64,000 nucleotides of DNA from assembly GCF_901709675.1 (NCBI RefSeq), contig NC_051092.1:5274491-5338490 (forward strand), in the 5' to 3' direction. The translations under genes were made by a program, and so were the position numbers. Numbering within the stretch: the stretch's first letter is position 1; every line of letters starts with the position of its first letter. The notes beneath the pieces were generated by a model. It ran no database searches and was not told the DNA's origin. It saw only the letters and a program-made list of their open reading frames with translations. Shown in pieces: positions 36,777 through 49,330 of the stretch. This DNA comes from Syngnathus acus. Its lineage: Eukaryota; Chordata; Actinopteri; Syngnathiformes; Syngnathidae.

Positions 36777-38871
36777 ATGTCTGTCCCCGTAAGTATGGCA
36801 ACTGTCGCTCTCAGTAACTACTGTATTTCCCTTACATGTGTATTATTCTATTGTATTCTGTGTTAAATGTCGCCTTTAGGTTTCTGTTAAACAATAAGGG
36901 AATTGTCATTCGTCAGACCACCACCCACTACATCGAAATAATAACTTGAACCATATATGAATTTCTACCTAAATGTATTTTTATTACTCAAATTAGTAAC
37001 AAGATGTAGTGTAGTGAATGTTCTCAGAAGCCCTCTTGACTTTATAGCCACATGCTGGGAACGGAGAGCATGCAGGCCAGGCATGCAGACTGATACTTGT
37101 TTATATGTCATCTGAGCTTGACTTTTAAGATCTACTGTATATATACAATTTCTGTGTCTTGACTGCTGGCTGGTTGAATGACCCTTTTGGGATTTTACAA
37201 ATGCAATATGAAGATATATTATTCATATGCATATTTATGTTACGTAACAGTCATGTTTGAAGAAAACACCCACCCATTACAGGGTATCCACTCTCAAATC
37301 AACTTTTTTTTTACTTGTAAAGTGTATAAATGGGTGTTTACTAATGCTGTCTACATCCTTGTCATTCCTTTGGTGCAGGTTTGTTGAAATCTTGAAATAG
37401 GGGCCAAAAAACATCTTCAGGTTAAACACGACACTGCATGTGAATTTGGCTCTCTGTCCTCTGATTTGACAAGCAGGGAATCCTGGCGTCGCTTCCGGAA
37501 TTTTGACATTGTCGCTCTGCCTCTGTGGGATATAAAAACAGCTCAGTCTTGCTCACGCCTCCATAGCAAGTTGGAGTTGGAAATGCGAACATCTTCACAT
37601 CAAATTTCAGGATAGTGATTTATTAGCGCAGCATTTCGTTTCGTTTATTTAGCATCGTGCAGAAAGTATCCGGGGCAGCACTGGTTAGCATAGGTCAGAG
37701 GTTGTGGGTTTGATCCCGGCTCCGGCCTTCCTGTGTGGAGTTTGCATGTTCTCCCCGTGCCTGTGTGGGCTTTCCCCGAGTACTCCAGATTCCTCCCACA
37801 GTCCAAAAACATGCATGACTGACTACTCCAAATTGTCCGTAGGTGAGATTGTGAGTGAAAATAGTAGTTTGTCTATGTGTGACCTGCGATTGGCTGGGAA
37901 CCAGTTAAGGGTGTCCCCCACCTACTGCCCAGCTGAGATAGGCTCCAGCACACCTGTGACCCTTGTTCGGAGAAGCGGTTCATAAAATAGATTTGCGTTA
38001 AATGTGACACACTGAAAGAAAACACTGGTAACACTGCTATATGTACTTCCCGCATAGCGAAACCATGAGAAAATGAATTGCATATTCAAAATGACCACTT
38101 GAGTTACTACAATAGCAAGCAACATCCTTCACATTAAAAAGATAGGGGGTTTCAGATGCTTCAAAGAAATAAACCATTAAATCAGACCGAAATTGCTTAG
38201 TGGCCAGATTGGATAGAGGACATTTCTGGACCCAACTGTAAGTGACGTATTGAGTTACACACTCCTCCCACTCTTCCTCAGGCGAGAGGGAGGGCACCAG
38301 AAGGGGCAAGACGTAACAAACAACAGTCTCATTCTTGTCGTGTGAGATCACAGAGCAGCAGAATGTGTCGGGATCTGCCAGATAATTGAGGGCAAGATTG
38401 CACAAGAAAGGAGAAGAAATTCACTGACAAAGGGGGGGAGGACGTAGGAAATACGTGGACTGAGGGAGCTTGTGGTAAGGAGACTCAACTTCATGACATT
38501 GGTTGGAAATATATTTTACAAGGATTCAGAGAGCTGCAACAAGAGAAAATGAACTTTCTGGTGAGTATGTGTTTTATGGTGTTCTTGTCAGACATTCATC
38601 TTTTAGCATTTTTTTTTATTTTGGTGTACTTACTATCAATGTGAAAGTGCTTTGGCAGGAAAAGTGAGTGAGATTCCGGTGTGAAGAGAAAGAAAATGTG
38701 TCCGGAGCGAGTTGAAATTCCTACCTTTGATTGACTCCTATGAGTCATAATAATAATCATATAATCATAATAAATGGGACATAATAAGGTTTAGGTTAAT
38801 GCACTTTAGTGTTCAGGAAATGTTAAATGCAGAGAAAGTTTATCACATTAACAAGGAAACACGCACGCACG

Positions 38872-38936
<65 letters not shown>

Positions 38937-41900
38937 TCAAGCCCGCAAATACATACCCCAGAGGTATGAATAATTTTGGGCGTAATTCTATTTAGTCGAT
39001 TTGCAACATGGATCGGCCAATAGTCAAGCATACACATCCAAATTTAATATGCACGTTCAAAGCATTAATATGCCACTTATGTCACTGCAAGGACAAATAG
39101 TTAATTGTTTCTTTTTCCACACACAATGTAGCATTGCGTAATCCTTCCGTTTTCAGACAAATTTTATACCTCAGGGTCATAGTCTAGAGCGGCACACATG
39201 CAACAGAAATGTATTCAACCATACATGAATGACGTGATGAACAGTCCTAGCATCCGCTGTTAAATTTAAAGAAAAAGTAGTGTCTGTCATGAAGTGACTG
39301 GAGCTGGGCGACCAAATGCAGCTTGGACCAGGGTTTATTGAAGAACTCAAAAGATAAACTATAAATGCTCGACTAGGGACGTGAATAACTGAACAGAAAG
39401 ACTAGAACCGAACAGACTGGAGACTAGAAACAAGGCGACGAGACGAGAGCAATCCGACAGGGAGTAACACGCAGACAGGACTTAAATACATGACAGGTAA
39501 CGAGAGGCAAGTGACAGCGATTACATAGATTGTGAGCAGACACAGGAGGGGCGAGCACACAGACACACGAACCGAAAGTAAGACTTTAAAACAACGAAAC
39601 AAACTGTGACAGATCTTGACCGTGTCGTGGAAATGTTCGATTGTAAAATTTACACTTTTCCTGATTGTTTTGGTCCAATATGAATTGTAGTGTCAAAAGT
39701 AACTCACTATAACAGAGTAGAAAAAATACCAACCTTCAAAATACACCCGAACCTTAATTTTACACGCTTCGATTCCATGCGACTTTCTGTCTAACGCAGT
39801 TTGGTCATGGACCCTAATTCTTTTCGTCATAAATACATTTTCAAGTACTATTTTAAATGGATGATATAAAGCTGGTATTAAGTTAAGTGACTAGCGTGTA
39901 AACCTTAGCGCTAGTGATTTGATGAATTTCCGTGAGCAATTTAAAGGTGTTTGATATTTATGATTTTTCATTTGGAAAAGGGGAAGTTCGCGGCAGCACC
40001 TCATCTCCACAGTCACTCACAAGTCAAAGAGCGTGGCCTTATCCAGGTTTAAGTTTCTCTGTGTCTATTTTATGTCTATTGCAGAATGTGCTGGCCAAGG
40101 CTTTATACGACAATGCTGCAGAATCTCCAGATGAACTGTCCTTCCGCAAGGGGGACATTCTGACTGTATTGGAACGTGACACACAAGGACTAGATGGCTG
40201 GTGGCTCTGTTCACTTCACGGTCGCCAAGGCATTGTCCCTGGCAACCGTCTTAAGCTCCTTGTTGGCATGTACGAAAAACAGCAAGAACATGGAAGTCCT
40301 TGTACGACAGATCCAGCCCCATCCTGTCCCACCTCCCAGATGCAGCGACCTGCACCCCAAGCTCAGTATACATCGATGCCATCTATTTACTCCACGCCCA
40401 ATCCAGCACCGTTCAAATCAGATTCCATCTACATGATTCCACCATTGCATGGCCCCAAGACGAGCCCCCAAATTGTGTACCAAGTTCCCTCTGGCCCAAG
40501 TGGAACAACTCTTAAGGTCAACTCCGAACCAACCGTTAAGGCCCCAGCTCTAACACCAATTCAGTCTGAGATATCAAGGGAGGATGTCTATCAGGTGCCA
40601 CCTTCTTTTGGTCTGGGGCTAAACCAGGGAGTCACCCAGTCTGTTTCTTCAGTTTTCCCAGGCACTGGGAAGGATATTTACCAGGTGCCCCCCTCTCTGG
40701 AAAAGAGCACCAGGGAGGATAGCAAGACACTTAGTAAGGTAAGGAAAAAAACTCTACAATCACGTTTGCTGTGGAGATGTGGTAACAAATGGACCCAAAT
40801 GCAGGAGACCATGCAAGAGTCTAGGATCGAAAGAAAACATGAGGATGAGCAATTGAAATGAAAACAATTTATATGTAGTCTGCCAAATAGCATAATTGCC
40901 TAAGTCGTATTGCAATGTTTTGGTGAAAACAAGAAAAACACCATTTGTAGAACACTTCTTTATAGATGAAGGCCACAGCCAGGATTCAGTCTATAACTTT
41001 AAAGTTGCTGCATTTGTGCCAATCACTGTCATCGTCCTTCCCCAATCAAATATATTCAATGTACTTCGCCACACACTTTCTCAGTCTCTCTTCGTTGTCG
41101 CTTTTATGCATTTCTTCTAGCATTTTCCACGATGAGGGTCTGTTCATGCTAATTTTATTCATGCACAAAGCGCTAAGTTACATTCAACTAGCAAGCTACA
41201 CACATAGCGCCAGAGTAGACGTGATCGGTAAATAAGGAAAGAAATGGGAGACGCAACAAGATATCAACAATCGACCAGAAGAAACCTCTACAGTGCATTA
41301 TTATATTTATATATTTATATTTATTATAGGTTTTGCACTATTATAAAACCTTTGCCACCAGTCATTTGTAATTCTTTGACTCTTGATACATTCTAACCTG
41401 TTTTTTCTTTTTAGTGTGTTGCTGCTACTCAACCAGGCTCGGTCTATGTCTGCAACACGGAGAAGGCAGACAATAAGTATGATGTTCTACCCAGGCATCA
41501 ATTTTCAACCCAGCAGGATGTATATGATGTCCCTCCTACCCGTGACAAATACAACGTCCAGGTCAGTTTATATACTCATATGACTAATTTACCTGAAGCA
41601 CTGCTAGCTGCAAGACTCATGCAGCCCCAGACCATCACAGTTCCTCACCTGTTTGCCAAGCGTGACACATTCTGAATGGAATAAGTTCATCGTAGTATCA
41701 TCAGACCACAGGAAATTGTTCCAGTAAATCATGTCTGTGAAAGCATAGATCATCCATCCATTCCTCCATCTAATTTTATACTGCTTATCCCCCGATAAGG
41801 AGCTTAAACCTATTCCAGCTGACTATTAGGCGTAGTGTTAGTGTGGTTGTCCCCCAACCGTGAGGTTGTGGGTTTGATCCTTAACCCTTGTGACCATGTC

Positions 41901-44900
41901 GAAATATTCAAGATAATCAACATACTGACCCCTCAGTTGCTCCTGATGCTGCGTCAGTATCTGTACGTAAATGAGGAAACGGTGTTCAAGAGCTTTGAGT
42001 ACCAAAGGTAGAAAAGAACAATACAAGTGAATGCTCACAGAAAGTAGAGTACACCCTATGCAGTAGAGTCAGACAACCATTCACACTCATATTCACATTG
42101 TCATTGGGGGGACTGAACCCACGCTGCCTGCACTGAAGTTAGGCAAGTGTCCCTCTACACCAGGGGTGTCCAAACGTTTTGCAAAGGGTCCATATTTGGT
42201 TCGATGAAAATGTATAGGACTGACATTCCTCGAAGCATTACCATTGTAAATTAACTTGTAAACATATCCTGTGCTGTCTGCAGATAGGTTGATATTGCAA
42301 ATGAGAATCTATTGTTAATTGCATTACCAGGAGAGTTAAAGATTAAAATAATACTACATTCAATACAAATGAATACGATTTTATGAAAGTTGGATGACTT
42401 TTTTATGACATATATTGAGTTTGTTTTATTATTAATATTGTTGTCTAGACTGCAGTAATAAACAGGCCAGGATGTATCATGTCATCTTTTTTATTCCAAA
42501 TTAAATCGTTCTCCGTTTTATCCTTTTCATTTTAACTCCATACAAAACAAAATGTAAATAAACCAATCTGCTGTGATAAAACAACAACATTTCAATAACT
42601 GCATTAACCGTTAAAGTGAAGTCTAACTGTAGTCTTGAAACAAATCTGAATAAGGAAAAACATTGCAATAAAATAATGCAAACTGCTACCACTAATGTTG
42701 GGGAGCCAGAGGACTGTATAGGGGGTCGGCTCGGATAGTTATGCTCTTTTCGCCCCCGGGTGTCGGTCAGAACACAGGAGGGAAGACGTGGTTCAGTTTT
42801 GATTGCTTTACTGAATTATTGGCAACAAATAATAATAAATAACCATAAATAAAATACACTCGGCAACACACCAAACATAAGTCATCGATCGAGACGACAA
42901 AATACATTTGCTGGCGACCGTTAGTCGCCGTGCCGCTGCGTTACGGCCACTCATACAATGTATCTTTCAATGACCTCGCCAAGGCTGTTGAAGAAACATC
43001 CCAAATTTGTTCACTTAAAACTTGTATCCCGTGTTAGCTGGTTACCTCTGGACTCTTCATTGATTAATAGTTCCGCCTTATAAAGCACATGAACCACCAG
43101 ACAAGCATTGCCATCTGCTTCTCAACCCATCTTTGTCGTTTGATGTGACAGTATGTTCTACTGCTAGCTGACATTGAAAATGGTATCTCTTTGTTCCAGG
43201 TTTATGATTTCCCACCCACAGTCAGTAAAGATGTTTCTGTCACTCATCTAATAAAAGAGGAGACCTATGATGTGCCATCCCATTTGACCAAAAAGAAACC
43301 TCAAACCTCAGCTGTTCCTGGCCAATATACTTTTAGTAGTCCAAACGAAGACCACAAACCAATTCCAATGCCTGAGGATGTGTATGATGTGCCACCTCCT
43401 ACATTCGCCAAAAAGCGTGGAGGAAGAGAGAACGTTAGCCAGCTGGCCCAGGAAATATACAACTTTCCAACTCGAGTGCACCATGGAGGTCAACCTACCC
43501 AGGATGTTTATGACTTCCCAAGAGATCAAGAGGAGCGGGGAGAGAGAGAATGCACAAATATCTATGATGTCCCACCACAGGTATGGGGATAGAATTCATG
43601 TGCAATACACAGACCCAGCTATTGAGTAAAGGCAAATCATCGAAGTTTGGCATATCTCATGGCACTCTTGTTTCTTCAGTTCATCAGCAGTGGTGTGACT
43701 GCCCTTCACGTTGTAGACATTCCATTAGAGTGATTACTGCACCAATCAATATATTAACTCCAATGTCAATGTGTAGTGACTGTAACGTGGTTATGTGTTT
43801 TAGGTGGTTCGTGATGGCCAGGAGCCGCACAGGGCATCCAAGCGACTTTCTGCCTCGAGCACAGGGAGCACACTGAGCAACAATTCGGCTTCATCCTTAG
43901 ACATCCTCCCCGCCACTGACAATGAACCGTTCTCCTCATCTCCTGCCTCTGGCGCATTTACTGGAAAACCTCTTCTGCTAGAGCTGGACCCGGCCATGGA
44001 GCGCCTTTCCCGCCTTCAACAGGCCGTTGAGTTAAGTGTCTCCATAATGATGTCATTCGTCACAAGCAACTGGCGTAGCCCAGATAGCCTGGAGGGGAAT
44101 CTTCCAGCTATTCACCAGGCTGCTGACCGGGTGTGCTTCACTCTCAGAGACTTTCTCGAATTTTCTCGGGGTGCCGTAACAAATGCAGGCCAGGCCACTG
44201 ACCGCTCCCTGCAGACCAAATTGGGCCGACAAGTGGGCAAGTTGGAGGAGGTCTTTCAGAGTTTAACTTCGCAGACTCAGAGTTTAGATGCCATTTCTTG
44301 GTTACATACGGAACTGGCCAAACCACAACCAGGTGGAGATGTCTTAGATCAACTGGTAATGACAGTGCGTGGAATCCCAGATGACACCAAGCAACTTGCT
44401 TCCTTTCTCCATGGCAATGCCTCGTTGCTCTTCAAACGGAGTCACCAGCAACACGTACCGCTTCCTCCATTGCCAGGAGGGATTAGCTCTCACGTGACAG
44501 GATCAGAAAGTGGGAGCTCTCAAGCAGGACAGAGGATAAGCATTCAGTCACGACCTTTACCCTCGCCCCCAAAGTTTGCTGCCGCAGAGGAAGAGGAAGG
44601 TGTTGACAGTCCTTACGAGACCACCGAGGAAGGATGGATGGAGGATTATGACTATGTGCATCTACAGGTATATAGACATTATCATTCAATTACATACAGT
44701 TAAAGGGTTGTGAGGCATATATTAACCAACAGCAATTAACTCGGGGTTCTAAGCCATTTTAAGCAACATACAGTGATAAAAAAAATCACAGCATAAAACT
44801 TGTATATTTTTTTGTACGTAATTTAAGGCAAGACGGCTTTATTCATATAGCACATTTCATACGTACACAAAAATGTCAATCTCTAAAAGCATTTACAAAG

Positions 44901-46641
44901 GACAGAATCTAAAGCTGAGTAAAGAAGTATTTGACTGAAATGACTAAAAACAGGTTTGGTGGTGGGTGGGGCAAAAATAAACACTGTACGCAGAAATGAA
45001 CCATTCTACAAATATACCATGAATAACAAAACACTCTTAAATGACAAATGAGGAGTGGTAAAAATGTATACTGTCACTGTTCAACCTCACACATCTTGTC
45101 ATTAGTATGTAACATTAACTATGTGTTACACTGACACATTAAACCCACCATTCAACCACTTGACCACTCAAATAAGTAGGAGTCATTGTGTTGTTTTGCC
45201 AGGGTAAGGAAGAGTTTGAGAAGAGCCAAAGACAGCTCATGGAGAAAGGCAGCATCATCAAAAACAAGACGCAATTGGAGCAACAACAGGTGCGTGTGTT
45301 TTTGTGACCTCTTTGAGATTGTCAAATATCCACCCAGCTTTTTAAATGTGTGGCACAAATTAAAACCTCTTTATTTTCAGATTTGTTGCACTTAAATTAT
45401 TAAGAGCATAAGACCAATTAAAATAAATCACAAAAGAAATTGAATTTAAATATACTATAAAATGCAATTCCGAAAGATGATTTCATTTATTAAGTGGGGG
45501 GAGGAGGCCTAAAGTGTTTGTACCAATTATTGAGACTCAGTGTTTGCAATAAACGGTGATGACAGCAGAATTCATTGCAGCAAGTCATCCAGGTCCTGAA
45601 AGAGCAAAGCAGAACCCGACCATCAAACTGCCACCAATATGTCTGACTGTTGGCATGATTTTCTTTTTATTAAATGCCCTTTTTCAACTGTAACAGGCAG
45701 CGCACCCTCCAAAAAGATCAATTTTGGCCTCATCAGGCCACAGAATCTTTGTCTTAGTCATCAAAGGTGTTTCTTGGCAAATTAAGATGAGCATTTGTGT
45801 TTATTTTTTTCTCCCCCCCCCCACACACACAGACTTTTAGACACTGCAAGTTATGTTTACTTTTGTGAAAGTTTGATAAATACGTAAATAATATCAGTCA
45901 TCTGGAAGGGGGCAAAATTTTTTCCCCCACACCATTGTATTTGTAATGCAGCATTGGTGAAAGGTCTGCATTCTATCATCTGTTTTGATTAGTCTTACAA
46001 ATCGCATATTGGTTGCAATTGTTCCAAACTGGAATTTTAAAGTACCGTGATTTATATAAATTTAAATTGTGCCATTAACTACCACACTCTCTCTCCTTCT
46101 AATATAACAGATCAAACAGTTTGAACGACTCGAGCAGGAAGTGAGCCGACCGATCAACAATGACATGACTGGCTGGGTTCCATCAAGTATTCATCCTCAA
46201 GGCAACACGCTTACTCAAAATGGCTCCTCCAAATTGTGCCAAGCCGACCGCCAACTTCTTCTTTTCTACCTCGAGCAGTCTGAGCAGAACTTCACAACCG
46301 TTAACAATGCTATTGATGCCTTTTTCACTGCCGTCAACTCCAATCAGCTGCCCAAGGTCTTTGTGGCTCACAGCAAGCTCGTCATCCTTAGTGCACACAA
46401 GCTAGTTTTCATTGGCGACACGCTATCCCGTCAGGCCAAGTCACCTGAAGTTCGAGCGGAGGTAGGTCAGAGCAGCAACACCCTCTGTAATAAGCTCAAA
46501 GACATCGTCATCAGTACTAAGACAGCAGCACTGCAATATCCATCACCTGGAGCAACCAGGGAAATGAGTGAAAAAGTGAGGGAACTGGCAGGATGTACAC
46601 AGCAATTTAAAATGGTGCTTGGACAGCTCTTGACGCTATAG
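36777..46641 (+). CDS. bcar1: BCAR1 / p130Cas adaptor, 7 coding exons
   Basis: Focal-adhesion docking protein phosphorylated by Src/FAK that recruits Crk and other SH2 proteins. Exons: 36777-36788 (MSVP), 40085-40738, 41415-41561, 43200-43580, 43804-44667, 45203-45289, 46111-46641. All introns are phase 0 and the product is 891 residues, against 870 in human. An SH3 domain spans about 5-69 (NVLAKALYDN, WWLCSLHGRQGIVPGNRL). The substrate domain follows with about a dozen YxxP motifs (YQVP, YDVP, YDFP, YNFP), then a serine-rich helical region from KRLSASSTGST. The Src-binding segment has RPLPSPP at about 648-654 and YDYVHLQ at 680-686. The C-terminal FAT-like domain includes DRQLLLFYLEQ, FVAHSKLVILSAHKLVFIG and AALQYPSPGA. 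Poly(A) signal AATAAA is at 46981-46986. An alternative first exon lies at 38549. Confidence 0.96.
37671..37990 (+). mobile_element. Teleost SINE-like repeat, copy 5 (bcar1 intron 1)
   Basis: GGTTGTGGGTTTGATCCCGG (B-box), body CACAGTCCAAAAACATGC and tail TTCGGAGAAGCGGTTCATAA. It lies between the two alternative bcar1 first exons. Confidence 0.75.
38549..38560 (+). CDS. bcar1: Alternative bcar1 first coding exon (MNFL)
   Basis: ATG AAC TTT CTG followed by donor GTGAGT encodes MNFL, which joins in phase 0 to NVLAKALYDN of exon 2. This matches the MNHL start of the common human p130Cas isoform, while the upstream MSVP exon matches a second human start (both from memory). A purine-rich leader precedes it. 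Confidence 0.75.
38861..38934. repeat. (CACG)n(CA)n microsatellite
   Basis: About 74 bp, 300 bp downstream of the alternative bcar1 first exon. Confidence 0.95.
39290..39615. repeat. Purine-rich dispersed repeat, unclassified
   Basis: Begins near TGTCTGTCATGAAGTGACTG and ends near CTGTGACAG, with GAGACTAGAAACAAGGCG inside. It resembles fish retroelement-associated repeats, but no structure proves it. Confidence 0.3.
39737..39998 (+). repeat. Dispersed repeat, copy 2 (bcar1 intron 1)
   Basis: Same family and orientation as 33545-33850. It ends about 85 bp before bcar1 exon 2. Confidence 0.75.
41830..42145 (+). mobile_element. SINE remnant with tRNA-like B-box (bcar1 intron 3)
   Basis: GTTGTGGGTTTGATCCTTAA followed by CCCTTGTGACCATGTCGAA is a recognisable teleost SINE segment. 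The rest, including a CAACCATTCACACTCATATT stretch, is decayed. Confidence 0.5.
42161..42260. mobile_element. hAT-type element, left end
   Basis: CAGGGGTGTCCAAACGTTTTG is a standard hAT-type terminus. The matching right end was not found before bcar1 exon 4. Confidence 0.45.
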
Positions 46642-46980
46642 ACTGACCAGGAATCACATGCTATTGACAAAAGAGCAATGCCAAAGTCAGGAATTGCTCT
46701 CTGGCATGTAAGTGCATGCCAAGCAGCATAATTCACAGAGGAAACCTGAAAAACATATCTGGACAGGGCCACTGCATTTCATTATTTATGCTTTTATGTA
46801 ATATAGCTCAAGAGGTCCCATGGAACTCTGGATCAAATGAGTCTGTGACTTTTTCTGACATACATGAGTAGATTTCAGAGAAGCTGTAGATGTGTTATTT
46901 TAGAAATTCTAGAATGACAAGAATGTCAAATAAGATTATCACTCAGCACAGGCCCTGAGCAAAAGTGGGGAAAATATGTA

Positions 46981-46986
46981 AATAAA
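46981..46986 (+). terminator. Poly(A) signal of bcar1
   Basis: AATAAA 340 nt after the bcar1 stop, followed by a TG-rich stretch (TAGATGTTTGTGAGTTGTTG). Confidence 0.6.
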
Positions 46987-46989
46987 TTG

Positions 46990-49238
46990 TAGATGTTTGT
47001 GAGTTGTTGGGCAATTCCATTGATAACATACTGACTCATTGTGATCGTAACAGGGATCAGGTGGACGTCATGGCTTTGATTCGCAGTAGAAGTAGTTGAG
47101 TCCTTGTGTAAGATGCTGAGGCACGACTTGCCATAAGATGCTGCACTCAGTGTGTAAATGATCTCACGGTACTCCTAAAGCCTTAGACAAGTAAAGTACA
47201 TATCAGAAATACATTAATTCCTGTGTTGGTTACGTTTATTTAGTTTGTTTTTTGAGTGTCTGCCATCTGCAGGGTGTCCGGGCTCTCCCTTCGAGATAGG
47301 GTGAGAAGCCCGGTCATCCGCGAGGGACTCTGAGTCGAGCCGCTGCTCTTCTACGTTGAAGTGGCTCGGGCATCTGATTAGGATGCCTCCTGGACACCTC
47401 CCTGATGTGGTGTTCCAGGCATGTCTCACCAGTAAGAGACTTAGGACATGCTGGAGAGACTGTGTTTCTCTTCTGGCCTGGGATTGCCTTGGGATCCCTC
47501 CACAAGAGTTGGAAGAAGTGGTTGGGGAGAGGGAAGTTTGGGCTTCTCTGTTGAAGCTGCTGCCCTTATGACCCAAAGTGGTAGAGGATGGATGGATGGA
47601 TGGTCTTTTGAACGATTCCACTATTACTGTCTTACACTGTTGAAATAACTGCTGTGAACAAGGTCCATATACAAATGCTAGTGGTGTCGAAAACCTCTGC
47701 ATGGTCTTGACTCGAAACACAATAAACATAATATAGAATACTACAGTCTCATCCCTAAATAATCATTGTTTAAATTTGAAATGTTTCAATATGGATATGC
47801 AAAATTGACAACCCTGGAAATATGAGACTGAAGCCATTTATTTCAAACTTTTTATACATTTCATGTGAATGAACAGAGTTGTTCAAAGTCAACGTTCTGT
47901 TAAACCTATTTTGGAAGTCATACTAGTGATACTACAAACAACGTTAAAACATTTTCCACCTTGAATTTACACTTTAAAGTATGAAAATGTAGTTTCAAAT
48001 ACAAAATAAAGTTGTGCACTAGTATTGTGTTATAATAGCTGTGGTATTGTCTACCACCTGAAAAAATTCTTATCTAAGTACTACACTAATCGACTTTAAA
48101 ACACAGTAACGTAGTAGGCAGAAGTGTTCATTAAATATAAAACAGAAGTTTTATTCCTAACGAAAAGAAAAAGTATATTTATGGCAAGCTACTGTAACAA
48201 TGTGCATGATATAAAAATTAGCTGCGGTTAAAAAAGCTTAAGGATTCAATTCAAATATATCGCACAAAAAAGTAAACAATGAGCAAGGTGCATAAAAGCA
48301 GTTTAATTAAATGCAAATGTATTGTACTATGATTTATACTTTAACAGAACTGAACTGTGCTTGATTACATTGATTGATTAAAAGTGGGGGTAACAGGCTG
48401 TATGCATCGCTACAGGTTTCTAGTGGTAAATTCTATGCATGTCTTAAATGTGTTTGATTTGATTTAATTTGATGATTATTTGTCATCACCAGAAATAACT
48501 CATGTACCACACTTGGGTAACCACTAATCAAAGGGAATGGTAAATAAATAGGCTTTTCTTGTATCATGCATTTCTACCTTCAAGGTACCCAAAGCACCTT
48601 TCTGCCACAATTTTATACACTATGCAGTATTGTCATCATAAAAATATAACAGCTCATTTACACAATGACGCAGCACCAAGAGCAACGAAAGCGTTCGTAT
48701 TTTACTCGAGGATGCGTCAGATGGGGATCAAACATGCAACCTTTGGATTGCGGGACAGCCACTTTACTACCCAAACTGTATGTATATGTATTTGTTATTT
48801 CATTGGCGATGTGGTCAATGTAATAAATGTACACCCTCAAAGTTAGTTTGTTGTAGCGTGTTTATTTACAGCGTTTTCCCATCCATCGGGTAAAGTGACT
48901 GCAACATACATCAAATGGCATTACCAAGCTGTTAGTAGGAGGAGTTTCCTGACAATTCCTCCGTCATGGGTTTAAAGCAGGGTTTCCCAACCAGTGTCCC
49001 GCGGCAACCGGAGATTGCATTGACCTAATTTCCACATGGTCCTTGTTTACATTTTGCATTTGACACTGACAGCTGTCAAGTGCCACGTTAGGGCTCTTCT
49101 TGTGTAGGTTTTATTTGTTATGGTTTTTCTTTTGTAAGTTTAACTTTGGGTACTTCGAAAGAGTCATTTTAAATTGTACTTTGCTAGGTGTTCGTGTACA
49201 CAATGACATCTGCTGTGGAGTTTTCACTGATCTATACT
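46990..49238. other. Gap between bcar1 and the repeat block
   Basis: It contains the LINE fragment and AT-rich sequence. A tRNA-like minus-strand remnant is near 48715-48775. No gene is recognised. Confidence 0.45.
47255..47610 (+). mobile_element. LINE 3' fragment
   Basis: Plus-strand frame encodes WLGHLIRMPPGHLPDVVFQA, RTCWRDCVSLLAWDCLGIP and EELDEV-like ELEEVVGEREVWASLLKLL, ending with a GGATGGATGG tail. This is the common fish LINE C-terminus; it lacks the catalytic part. Confidence 0.7.
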
Positions 49239-49330
49239 ATTCGCTTGTGAGCTGCTCCATAAAACCAGACATATTCCAAGCAATATGAGTGAGGCTTCCA
49301 TAGTGTAGTGGTTAGTGTTCTGGGCTCTCA
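49239..49330 (+). repeat. Left inverted arm with truncated tRNA-Glu-like sequence
   Basis: 92 bp, matching the reverse complement of 51157-51248 at 85 of 92 positions with no gaps. Its last 37 bases (49294-49330) are the 5' half of a tRNA-Glu-like sequence: GCTTCCATAGTGTAGTGGTT, then GGGCTCTCA. It stops in the anticodon loop, exactly where the telomere-like array starts. Confidence 0.9.

Noticed and set aside
38037-38405. 122-codon minus-strand open frame in bcar1 intron 1
   Set aside because: No recognised family, no neighbouring exons, and length is possible by chance; it was left out as a gene.
42161-43199. Complete hAT element in bcar1 intron 3
   Set aside because: Only the left end is clear; neither an inverted right end nor the CTCTACAC duplication was found.
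47214-47729. 171-codon minus-strand frame as a gene
   Set aside because: It is antisense to the plus-strand LINE C-terminal fragment.
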